From Barthelona sp. PCE (taxonomy: Eukaryota > Metamonada: BaSk clade), in assembly GCA_040285745.1 (NCBI GenBank), contig JAUFOR010000004.1, positions 620,001 to 684,000 on the forward strand: 64,000 bases of DNA. Reading direction: 5' to 3'. Shown piece by piece: positions 58,801 through 64,000 of this stretch; within the stretch, counting starts at the first letter, position 1; the number at the start of each line of letters is the position of its first letter. The notes beneath the pieces were generated by a model, which ran no database searches, had not been told where the DNA came from, and saw only the letters and a program-made list of their open reading frames with translations. A program made the position numbers and the translations under genes.

Positions 58801-59318
58801 TTACTGTTTTCGATTCTGAGATGTCTCTTCACTTGAAACCAAACCAAATTGTTGGCGAGATGACCGACTTTACTCTAACTGATACAAATGGTGATCCCAT
58901 GACCATTGAAAATCTTGATGAACCCATCAGTCTTCAGATTCCTGCACCTACTAAGGCCAATAAGGCTACTTGTGCATACTTCGATGTTGAAAATTCGAAG
59001 TGGAGCACTAAAGGTTTGAAGACAATCTTCAATGACGATAATACCGTTGATTGTACAACTTCTCACCTTACAACATTCGCACTTCTGCCACCAGCTCCTG
59101 AGGAAGGCTCATCCTTATGGATCTTTATCATTATTGGTGTTGTAGTTGTTGCTGGTGTTGCTGTCGGTGTTCTCTTCGTCATGAAGAAGAAGAAGGGTAG
59201 CGATGTACCGGAGATGCAAATCAACCGTATGCAGTCTCTCCCCAACTTCCAGAAGAACCCCCAACTTGCTCCCACTAACGCTTTAGACATGCCCATGGGC
59301 AACTCTGTTGAGGTCTAA
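49821..59318 (+). CDS. Giant subtilisin / EGF / REJ / GPS single-pass surface protein
   Basis: 3165 residues in one exon. A signal peptide (MMLKNLILISLLLFATVTAV) precedes a propeptide-like region. An S8 subtilase domain follows with D271 (IGVSDNGLDTDHEF), H315 (AHGTHVCGTVAG), oxyanion N420 (VAAAGNDGHN) and S605 (MPGTSMATPAVSG), all present. Next is a long stalk with EGF-like Cys clusters starting near residues 820, 1089, 1525, 1698 and 1903. A REJ-like region spans about 2300-2720. A helical GAIN-like segment follows, then a GPS motif: C3051, a WSTKGL block, C3078 and H3082-L-T. One membrane helix (3099-3122) is followed by a ~40-residue tail starting KKKKG. The first ATG after the upstream open stretch gives the signal peptide. 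Codon use is very biased, as in highly expressed genes. Likely a self-cleaved cell-surface protease or adhesin (inference). Confidence 0.92.
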   Translation: MMLKNLILISLLLFATVTAVGNIGNEIDIPDVDIPDVDYEDEHHIVLPVGPGIVMPNISDFDHIKMPDADMLKNITDSLFSLLIPGQFNFIQVAVTIEPAFVEEVSAALGEYGSMAYYLGKQRFLIDVPQMLMPLLDTLPIVDFEPLDPNEKISNLLASNGESDITKLSVLVSRTAGAKKLAEYYGTLISNPSVKFTAISQMQMIVTFPKDISESVISFLSKQAGTVFIQPAVEIEKKNMKSFEAIVGTQTPNMFGLEGYDGSTEIIGVSDNGLDTDHEFFADASRPVPFDTIDSNHRKIIAYFTEFGSNTSMAHGTHVCGTVAGISDNSTDEINKFHGMAPGAKIAFASVAAPDGKFTDFSVYDVSQRLYDAGARIHSMSWGGHFGGVVGIGAYSNNDYEADLFAYEHPEMVMVAAAGNDGHNQKSTTGSPANAINVLAVGATVGPQESWDAFFVDSPCQFDREKTIEASCDAISFLTAELNQNPICHQLPTTLMGIYGTHESTSCKEDLTAYCGYLTNYAGSGEDLYNDLCSANDYYCSQCPSYGYKHQGDEYNAAVFSSTGPTLDGRLKPEISAHGMLRSARCGAACGDISEDKLVYMPGTSMATPAVSGTIALVRQYMKEKMSIANPKARDVKAILMSLTRPIWTNQFDKGMDTGYGEVQVAGLNRTMPLLKEIVLANEGDYHPVCVRAKLVNSSMGGSQEANFAISIVYTNPPRVPLDPMYDGHIVDMSYFGDNLAWETSHTKYDKDVHLSPIKHFQENTYLDEYNSEQVYCFTVNATRLISSNLAVSVAAAITVEPQYDAIFELEWVSPEQLKCPNNCSNHGYCNQGVCMCDDEHTANDCSIVKDAQYYCMESCLNGECIETTKVANVSEWICKCYEPYQYKYEYWGDFCQFDRYGVYPNGENNYGLREFVINGTTLNDTQGMQFAVDGKPMISRGIVMPLSEYWNVSAKIQELAGAIASEVPHLLQSLLQGQNTSILAIQSYVDRILAEANITKYYIWEMPKGSAMFHLTPEDFAIDRKWFVLPFDTIDVTARDYYPDQCECIDTGFCNDMPGYPDRINMCKDCLQTEHVYFAEELCAVEMCPFNCSGNGVCNMTSMTCNCDTGFHGLRCESMNPPIPCEFGTIFNETCVCDSTHTGPACIVPIVPINVEGINDSEGIASYTLEQLGKPKVYEVFEVTINNSMANNSIIEVSIEGTNVKYDGEYDFATSTLPYAVMTEALPDMKFLTDAKPFIDLPSSQYEIMKKFYPLLERIMAGDQSAYEDIMKLVNPKQLEDLQMTIDKIVKGFNMTGQEPLSLGISHVYPIMTPLSSEKRSMILTRPLMAGEKIFVTVFNADWLRGASGNVVVTVKDMMNTCQRANMSDIIYASCNGTHWVTDKIQAPTMMMSNNSNIIQDLGWYPFDSSLVIRAFDLNTPVWFSYQSRMKVTEEQLNLTEFERSEMTPYALTQIDMAKTISQLPVQGLVIYTCNAQNITRIVNPFGETLMPCHGGEVNLIFTPFSSMIPAEFNISTEAYVDTCDYDMCSNNFGMCVRGKCECGGAMVLIEDNVCSFDPALVHDLSIGDEAKAFNTSMGGITFKIARPEFEMFTMGLVTFTNMTGYPLESIGNSLVSVWIDDANKTSIDAYPAPIMPQESITYLSISPGVDMRGNWTYIYITLTSKFAVPTFPMIGEMPLPQWPQEIYARTYANPACPMFCTGHGVCNGTGVCECFFGWDGPACNEPKYHTSTYDEDSLSFISEGEMEINSGFPAYTRVNVGDMSLSSNQDVVIIPTSDMPGVIVIPFASTEAPSPTGFPTAANLFVPTGMGPLVVDSERILFKPNTTEAYTGDLYIGFVAITMGGLPMPMNEDYVTPSLPGTGEVDPSVFLHMLKELRGENGTIIRGNFSVSTRVAPKRDCGRGSWSYVEDKCSCQFGYTGEQCNNIDAILVDLNSGMEVNVNKSKQYIMFVFDTSDYDGGIIVNLDVSTKYSAVLINADGPPSFDNFMRVHEMVKPGTFPVPSLYSRKSVMIPEELVKRDTYYYVLVYPYITAIDRDKNVTVAIEVVEKSHAPLMVVAQIAPDADHFTIFFTHVTDMAGASINETTDCSKYLAPEVIASINPRGCMWKTGSQLAVGLNKDSDVFGFHMIRLRTEEPCIKGPGSNTTCAIGQTPLLPPLKPVDPEYQPIIPDVLAPCEPFVMKFADASSKPQAITIKYHSDNPTIDMYLRGDLLSIVRIRDVNATTVPAELARKFPFPIDVLNKHLEAQIKYEVDMAEYLRRKNATISIPMIEPKRPVGLFEHASQVRIPYSFLEGKNIRDFTVDILLTNSFGKSIQFSKEIQVLEGDAPTLSLPGGSSYTLPASAFPIPVIVGQSPCGDAGAVSFVWSVIEATPEFRTIFNRIQSRTSPTIILPSGILGGGASAIIKLEAFYTNTPGVKTFAKVHLHGKVERLSAIIMGGDRIHPASHDLRIDGSLSMDPSHMDGDLVYQWSCLSEGTECPEIDSQSEPILIVPSAQLSAGEFTYTLIVLKGNRTAQSSILVDIRANEVPIISIRRKDSPGSKRVLPEDRIIFVGISDQGYSFDAEFLWSVEGITTDLEECTYMGVDSMVLILEPNCFPSGVTFNVKFTASYPDKDTVSTSYELSTGSPPIGGLFEVTPASGSAASTMFNITAYGFEVDSSTITDDTIVSTLEYKLFMRLCEDCHPLFVGKSYEPQHSMKLPLPMEGNQIYLDILVSDIYGGAVRLTKAITVTIPTLETDEAEEALFEDTLSEIEKAKDLGDVSGTMSAVKSTISVVLRKAVDVSAGQSEATLQELRRRRDRVKGLLSAAVNVTATTKEEVQQQVDTLKTILEDPTQVPKEDKRNLMAHIGSIAAGLEDNGAVDEETVGNVFAACSSVVSDMMRSSKKRKNADFVDGTAVVDGEVVDDVTDEEAREMLDDALVVMENATKQLMKSFIAGQDAMHFETPLMKRSIMKKDSAALGTVTNEFVNATIPQSVIDTMGDVEVGVSITVFDSEMSLHLKPNQIVGEMTDFTLTDTNGDPMTIENLDEPISLQIPAPTKANKATCAYFDVENSKWSTKGLKTIFNDDNTVDCTTSHLTTFALLPPAPEEGSSLWIFIIIGVVVVAGVAVGVLFVMKKKKGSDVPEMQINRMQSLPNFQKNPQLAPTNALDMPMGNSVEV

Positions 59319-59383
59319 TCAACGCTATGTACGCTTGTTTACAAATTCTTGTTCTATAAATAAATAAATATGAAAATTTCATA

Positions 59384-60271
59384 CTACAACCATTCAAGAA
59401 GCAAAAGTTGCGTTGCTATCTCATTTGCTAGAGGAGAGCATAATAGACGTGTGAGCGCAACTTCATGGGGAGTTACTAAAACTGGTGATATGTGCACAAC
59501 ATTTTCTTCACACGTATGGATGAGATCTGTTAAGAACAATGTGTTAACAAATGGGAAAACAACCTTAAATTGCTTTAACTTCTCCTTTGCAACCGATAGT
59601 TCCTTATTAATAATCAATAAAAGAACAATAGACAGTTTAAGTTCAACCATTGAGTTCATTTGTAATGGTAAAACAATAGGATTCTTGCTCTCAATGTATT
59701 GCAAAGAATCCAATGCAAGTTCCCATTCTTTGGTCAAGACATAAGCGTATGCAATCATTACTTCCACCTGAATCAAAAACATAGATTCAGAAAAATGTGT
59801 TTTTTTGGCCAAAATAAAAAAATCTAGTGCCGTGGAATAAAAGCGATTACGAAAAAAATAATTTCCTGACAAACATGCAAGCCTCTGCAACATAACCCAT
59901 GCTTCTTTCTCGTGAAGATATACTAATAAATCAAAGAGCAATGAAACAAGAGCATTGTGGACATGCATATGTTGATGCATTGGAAAGCGTTCTATAACCT
60001 TGAATAGATCATGACAAGCGGAAAACTTCCAATCTGCCGTTTGCTTATGATTTCCAACTGCTTCATATAAGCTGGAAATAGTTTGATCAATCAGTTGACA
60101 TGTTAAATAGTCTTCGTTACGTTCAAGGGCTTGCCTGAGCGTCTTCAGGTGATCAATAAAGCTGTTCACACTGTGAACACTTCGTTTAGGATCCTGGATA
60201 ACCTCAAATGCATTATTAATATTTTCAAAAATGGTTGTTAAATGTGGCGATATGTCATATCTGTTTGCCAT
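59384..60271 (-). CDS. Helical-repeat protein, unknown
   Basis: 295 residues, almost all alpha-helical, with TPR-like pairs (YFFRNRFYSTALDFFILAKK, YVLTKEWELALDSLQYIES, LLIINKELSVAKEKLKQFKV). No membrane segment, no catalytic motif. The layout resembles cargo or complex adaptor solenoids such as alpha-SNAP-like or HAP40-like proteins, without enough signal to choose. The ATG at 60271 is the first in frame. Convergent with the giant surface protein, stops 65 bp apart. Confidence 0.65.
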   Translation of the reverse strand: MANRYDISPHLTTIFENINNAFEVIQDPKRSVHSVNSFIDHLKTLRQALERNEDYLTCQLIDQTISSLYEAVGNHKQTADWKFSACHDLFKVIERFPMHQHMHVHNALVSLLFDLLVYLHEKEAWVMLQRLACLSGNYFFRNRFYSTALDFFILAKKTHFSESMFLIQVEVMIAYAYVLTKEWELALDSLQYIESKNPIVLPLQMNSMVELKLSIVLLLIINKELSVAKEKLKQFKVVFPFVNTLFLTDLIHTCEENVVHISPVLVTPHEVALTRLLCSPLANEIATQLLLLEWL

Positions 60272-60490
60272 TCCAAAATACTGATAATCAGACCCTTAAA
60301 AATATGAAAAGGAAATGAAAAGGAGATGCCGGTAGCCATATGTAGGATCCTACATAGCATATCTCAATGCTGACTGATCGCTAGCTCACTTCAACAACAC
60401 GATAAATGAGGGCGCAAACTGTTTTATGGACTTCTCCATCAATTGGTTTTTGCTTTCAGTTATTTCACTGTTTCCTGTACTTTTACAAAA

Positions 60491-61204
60491 ATGAGCGTTA
60501 GATTAACCGTAACACATGCTGCGTTGGACCATGTATTTCCGGAAATTCGTTTCCAGAAGGCACAAACAATTCTCAGTATTAAACAACGTTTACAATCAAT
60601 GACAGGTTCTTCAGCCGCATCAATGACATTGAAGTTGCGCGATCGTAATGGTTCTTTTATCTGCGACTTAAGCGATAACGACTTGCAATTGGGTTTTTTT
60701 GGTGTTGAAGATATGATGGAAATTCATGTTATAGATACAAATGAGACGTCAGTTGTTCACCAAATTGCAAACACAGACCTTGGATCTGTTGAAAAATACG
60801 AAATTTCTGAAGAAGACTATGATAAGCGTGACGATTCCTTCCGTAAATGGCGTCAACGTAACGCACATATGTTCAAGGAATGCGAATCAAAGTATGAAGC
60901 CTACATGAGCGAAGACTGCATACAACACATTACTGTCGGTTCCAGATGCGAAGTATCACCTGGTAGCCGTCGTGGAGAAGTTGCTTTCGTCAACACCGTA
61001 CGTGGCATGAAGCCTGGTTATTGGGTTGGCATTCGTTTTGATGAGCCTGTAACATACGGTAATGGTATTGTGAAGGGTAAAAGAATCTTCGAATGTGAAA
61101 ATGGATATGGTGCATTTGTACGTCCAGAAAAGGTGCAGTGCGGTGAATTCCCTGAATTAGACCTTTTAGACAGTGATTGGTCAAGCGAAGACAGCGATTT
61201 TTAG
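60491..61204 (+). CDS. TBCB: Tubulin-binding cofactor B
   Basis: Chaperone that holds alpha-tubulin during folding and heterodimer assembly. 237 residues, the family norm. The N-terminal ubiquitin-like domain (residues 3 to about 85) has IRFQKAQTILSIKQRLQSMT and SLRD-type strands, LKLRDRNGSFICDLSDND. A short coiled segment with FRKWRQRNAHMFKECESKYE follows. The C-terminal CAP-Gly domain (about 148-222) has SRRGEVAFVN, PGYWVGIRFDEPVTYGNG and CENGYGAFVRPEKV. The last residues are acidic (SDWSSEDSDF), in place of the usual DEI end. Start at 60491; the longer frame has no ATG. Stop 5 bp from the convergent gene's stop. Confidence 0.95.
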   Translation: MSVRLTVTHAALDHVFPEIRFQKAQTILSIKQRLQSMTGSSAASMTLKLRDRNGSFICDLSDNDLQLGFFGVEDMMEIHVIDTNETSVVHQIANTDLGSVEKYEISEEDYDKRDDSFRKWRQRNAHMFKECESKYEAYMSEDCIQHITVGSRCEVSPGSRRGEVAFVNTVRGMKPGYWVGIRFDEPVTYGNGIVKGKRIFECENGYGAFVRPEKVQCGEFPELDLLDSDWSSEDSDF

Positions 61205-61209
61205 TAAAA

Positions 61210-61998
61210 CTACTCTATATAGTCTTCAACAGCTAAAAAACGCCCTAAACTAACTAATACATGACCAACCCAAAGGTCAGACCGACCTGAAAAGCAGACA
61301 TAGAGATGACGAATAATCAGGCTCAAGAGATGGTTTAACTGCTTCTCCCTGTCGCGGTCTGGCGTTGATATCGAGTAACGAGTATCTGGCTCAATAGGAT
61401 TAATGTCAATAAAATCAACTACAAAACTTTCAACACCGAAAAAACTCATTGGGTATAGCAGAGGGATAGAGAGGTATTTGGATGATAGGAAAAGAGCGTG
61501 TATGATGAGTTCAAGCGACGAAACACGTGGGTATTCGAAGGGAATTCCACAAATTGTCATTGTTCTGTTTTCATGGTCTGTACGACATATAAATACTTTT
61601 CCAAGGTCTGAAATGCAGCGCACTTTCTGCTCAAAATGCATTTTTTTGAACCTTTCATTCTGAATCATTGAAACACCAAGATGTTTCTTTGTTCTTTCTA
61701 TGTTCTTATATAGAGTGTTGTATTCGTTATCCAACCTACACAGCCACAGTCTCCTCTTTTCTACTGTGTCTTCAAGCTCTGACACACTTTTTTTTAGCTC
61801 ATCCACATCCCTCCTCAAAATCTGTAATCTACCGTCTATACTCTTTATGTGCTGTGCTTTGAACAGTTTTTCGCTGCGTAAACGCTCAAATTCCTGTGTA
61901 CGACCCAACAAATCCCCTAATCTGATTTTTGCTTCTTCTTTATCACAATTAACCTCCCTTTTCCTTGACAATAATGCTTTCAATGACGAATTAGTCAT
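61210..61998 (-). CDS. UVRAG/ATG14/VPS38-like PI3-kinase complex subunit
   Basis: 262 residues. The N-terminal half is a coiled coil (residues about 10-120: SIDGRLQILRRDVDELKKSV). The C-terminal half has the block ISDLGKVFICRT, TMTICGIPFEY, LIIHALFLSSKYLSIPLLYP and FFGVESFVVDFI. This parallels the family pattern of a strand, a short I-x-G-I-x-P segment, a helix, then yLxvpLxYPi and a Ser-x-x-I-x-D strand. Family members pair with Beclin to steer VPS34 in autophagy or endosomal sorting. Short compared with animal UVRAG. The assignment is by pattern and moderate. Confidence 0.55.
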   Translation of the reverse strand: MTNSSLKALLSRKREVNCDKEEAKIRLGDLLGRTQEFERLRSEKLFKAQHIKSIDGRLQILRRDVDELKKSVSELEDTVEKRRLWLCRLDNEYNTLYKNIERTKKHLGVSMIQNERFKKMHFEQKVRCISDLGKVFICRTDHENRTMTICGIPFEYPRVSSLELIIHALFLSSKYLSIPLLYPMSFFGVESFVVDFIDINPIEPDTRYSISTPDRDREKQLNHLLSLIIRHLYVCFSGRSDLWVGHVLVSLGRFLAVEDYIE

Positions 61999-62045
61999 TT
62001 AACTTAAATAAAAACATGAGAAGAAGAAAAAATATATATTTACAT

Positions 62046-63992
62046 TCATTGTGCCCGTGATAGGACAACATTACATTCACTATAAACAAAAAGAGAGAAA
62101 AACTCATCGGTGGTCTGCTCTGAACATTCAGGACAAACAGTAATTCGTTGAACACAAGCAGGTAATACAAGTTTTGCTAGATAAAGCAATCCATTAAAGT
62201 GTTTACCCATATGAATAGCGCCAACAATCCTGTTGGCGATAATAGCAGCACTAGACGTCGTATCATATACGTGGATCGTACTGTAACAATCGTTTTTGGT
62301 TTCAAGAGATCGCATATGTCGATTGAGTAATAACCAAACAGCACGTTCACCATTGCGTTGAGGAAGAGTCACAGTGAACTGTGGATACGTGTTCAAACGT
62401 GAATCTGGGCGATTGGCATTAGGAACTTTAAAATGGATTTCATTAAAGAAGGGAAAAAGGTTCGGCAACCATGAAAAAGTTAAAACATCAAAAAATTGAT
62501 AGAATTCATCTATGGTGACAAAAAATATACCATTTTTAAACGTTTGAAGCCAAGATTCATAACCTACCTTGCGTTTCAACTCAGGTGTCCAAGCAGAGCT
62601 CCCTGGAGCATACGCGCCCATATAACTTTGACGCAACCAGGGGTTCTTCAGCTTGAGAAGCTGCACAGTACCATGTTCTACATAATCGAGAATAGCGTAT
62701 GCATGAGAAGGTGCTAGACCGTCCACGTCTGCAGTGGGACGTGAACCACCTGATACGTAAGCCTTTTGGGTGAGCATACCGTCCACGATACGCTTGAAAG
62801 TTGCGCTCTTTGATGAGTCATCAATACGCACCTCTTCTGGAATAAACCTACTCAAACAAAACATATCAAGTGCAACAGTTGAGCCTGGGAAGTCGTAAGA
62901 GCGACCCATGAGCTTAATAAAGGCCTTCTCAAGAATAGAAACCCAGAGCTCGCCGTCAACAACGGAATGAGCACTTGCATGTTCCAGCTGACCAAACGCA
63001 CCTTGCCTCATGGGCAAGAAGCTGTCAACCTCGACCTTTCGCCAACATCCGTTGAAGAATAGCTTGACTGAGTACTTACTGGAGAGCACAGATCGTTTTG
63101 AATCAGTTTTGGGGAATATCTTCCCTGAGATGATGGGCAGATGTGTCTTACGCTCGCATTGGACGCCTAGAGTCATTGCTGTGATGAACGAACAATTGGG
63201 AACAAGATGCTGCCGAGGTGTTTGAACTGAGAGACTGGAAATCATGTGAGCGTTTGGTAAATCGTTTGCATTAACCCAAACAACGTTTGAGTTGCGCTGA
63301 CTGCTGCTAAGGGCGAAAGAGGATTCCTTGAAGCGGGTCATTGTGATTCGTTCGTCTGCTTCGTTAAAAGGTACATATTGTATACCACCTACTGTAGAAG
63401 AATCCAGTAAAACACGTAGCTCTGAGTCAGAAAGAGGCTTCACGGGCAATTCCTTAAAGTTGATCTTCTTCTTGAGCTCTTCAGCACGTTCAAGGATAGA
63501 AGCCATCCGCTTCTTCCTATTCTCAATATCATTCCTCAAACAAACCTCATCAGGTGCATTTGGGTGGTAAGCAGTCATCACCTGGTGCAATATATTACGC
63601 AAATGATTTGTATGAGAAAGGCCAACCTCCAAACAAAACATATAGAGTTGATATGCGTCCTCTGAAGATCTTTTCTCGTCAAAACTGATTGCTAACCCAA
63701 ACAACTCGTTAAACTGTGCATCTGAGAGTTCATGGCCAACATGAGCAAACCAATTCTCTGAAGTAACAACTGATCCCGAAAGAGTAGATGATTCAAGTAT
63801 CCGAATAAGTTCAAACGCGTGCCTTTGAAACGCTCCCTTTGTGTGGGGGTATAACTTGCCATCAATAAGAAAAGTAAAAGCCAAAATAATTTCTAGAGCG
63901 TCATTGAACATCAACCGAGCACTTTCTTGTTGAGTTTCGCGAAAACTATACGCATCACTCAGCATTGATAAAGCTGATTTCAAAGAAGTCAT
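62046..63992 (-). CDS. CAPN7: Calpain-7/PalB-like cysteine protease
   Basis: 648 residues. The N-terminal ~80 residues (SLKSALSMLSDAYSFRETQQ) are MIT-like helices, which in calpain-7 bind ESCRT-III. The catalytic Cys is in QHLVPNCSFITAM (near residue 267), the His in GLAPSHAYAILDYVE (near 430), and the Asn in LKLKNPWLRQSYMG (near 451). NCSF in place of the classical DCWF is the mark of the calpain-7/PalB branch. The C-terminal region (FPFFNEIHFKVPNANRPDSR onward) corresponds to calpain-type beta-sandwich domains. No EF-hands, as expected. Complete: the ATG at 63992 is 8 bp from the window end. Confidence 0.88.
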   Translation of the reverse strand: MTSLKSALSMLSDAYSFRETQQESARLMFNDALEIILAFTFLIDGKLYPHTKGAFQRHAFELIRILESSTLSGSVVTSENWFAHVGHELSDAQFNELFGLAISFDEKRSSEDAYQLYMFCLEVGLSHTNHLRNILHQVMTAYHPNAPDEVCLRNDIENRKKRMASILERAEELKKKINFKELPVKPLSDSELRVLLDSSTVGGIQYVPFNEADERITMTRFKESSFALSSSQRNSNVVWVNANDLPNAHMISSLSVQTPRQHLVPNCSFITAMTLGVQCERKTHLPIISGKIFPKTDSKRSVLSSKYSVKLFFNGCWRKVEVDSFLPMRQGAFGQLEHASAHSVVDGELWVSILEKAFIKLMGRSYDFPGSTVALDMFCLSRFIPEEVRIDDSSKSATFKRIVDGMLTQKAYVSGGSRPTADVDGLAPSHAYAILDYVEHGTVQLLKLKNPWLRQSYMGAYAPGSSAWTPELKRKVGYESWLQTFKNGIFFVTIDEFYQFFDVLTFSWLPNLFPFFNEIHFKVPNANRPDSRLNTYPQFTVTLPQRNGERAVWLLLNRHMRSLETKNDCYSTIHVYDTTSSAAIIANRIVGAIHMGKHFNGLLYLAKLVLPACVQRITVCPECSEQTTDEFFSLFVYSECNVVLSRAQ

Positions 63993-64000
63993 TGGTATAA

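Noticed and set aside
59370-59744. 124-codon plus-strand frame after the giant gene
   Set aside because: It is antisense to the helical-repeat gene at 59384-60271, whose longer frame and clean start are better supported.

Overview
This is a gene-dense nuclear segment of a single-celled eukaryote. Most genes are intronless, intergenic gaps are short, genes lie on both strands, and all three stop codons end genes as in the standard code. Radial spoke head protein RSP4/6, CFAP52 and tubulin cofactor B point to a motile 9+2 flagellum. A hybrid-cluster protein and a bacterial-style Fe/Mn superoxide dismutase point to low-oxygen life. The introns I can infer are short (37-52 nt), mostly open with GTATGN, and usually have a CTTAC/CTAAC branch-like motif a few bases before TAG. 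Together this suggests a flagellated metamonad (parabasalid or fornicate-like), but the window has no rRNA gene to settle it.

Layout. 0-6 kb: beta-propeller protein, RFC1 clamp-loader subunit, a modular non-coding repeat, and a spliced unknown gene. 6-12 kb: GPI mannosyltransferase PIG-M, superoxide dismutase, a 1.1 kb non-coding gap, hybrid-cluster protein, lariat debranching enzyme. 12-21 kb: GNAT acetyltransferase overlapping the end of PRP6, a basic nuclear-type protein, topoisomerase I, an unusual Ras-like GTPase, an SLC35F6-like transporter. 21-32 kb: eIF4E (spliced), second repeat copy, ubiquitin protease, tail-anchored coiled-coil protein, OCRL/INPP5B-type phosphatase, a polytopic alkaline-phosphatase-fold enzyme (spliced). 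32-42 kb: small membrane and unknown proteins, 6-phosphogluconate dehydrogenase, RSP4/6 (spliced), TAF6, third repeat copy, penta-EF-hand protein, folylpolyglutamate synthase. 42-49 kb: ENY2, CFAP52 (spliced), unknown propeller-like protein, P4-ATPase. 49-64 kb: a 3165-residue subtilisin/EGF/REJ/GPS membrane protein, a helical unknown, TBCB, a UVRAG/ATG14-like protein, a calpain-7-like protease.

Functional links. PRP6 and DBR1 belong to splicing, and the window holds at least four credible introns. TAF6 and ENY2 are transcription and mRNA-export parts. OCRL, the P4-ATPase, the UVRAG-like protein and the calpain-7-like protease are endomembrane genes. SOD and HCP are divergently placed detoxification genes.

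The two most unusual items are the giant surface protein, which joins a subtilisin head to a polycystin-like REJ plus self-cleaving GPS stalk on one membrane helix, and a family of near-identical modular intergenic elements (three copies) made of hairpin-bearing units ending in T-runs. No tRNA, rRNA, CRISPR array, recognisable snRNA or transposase was found.
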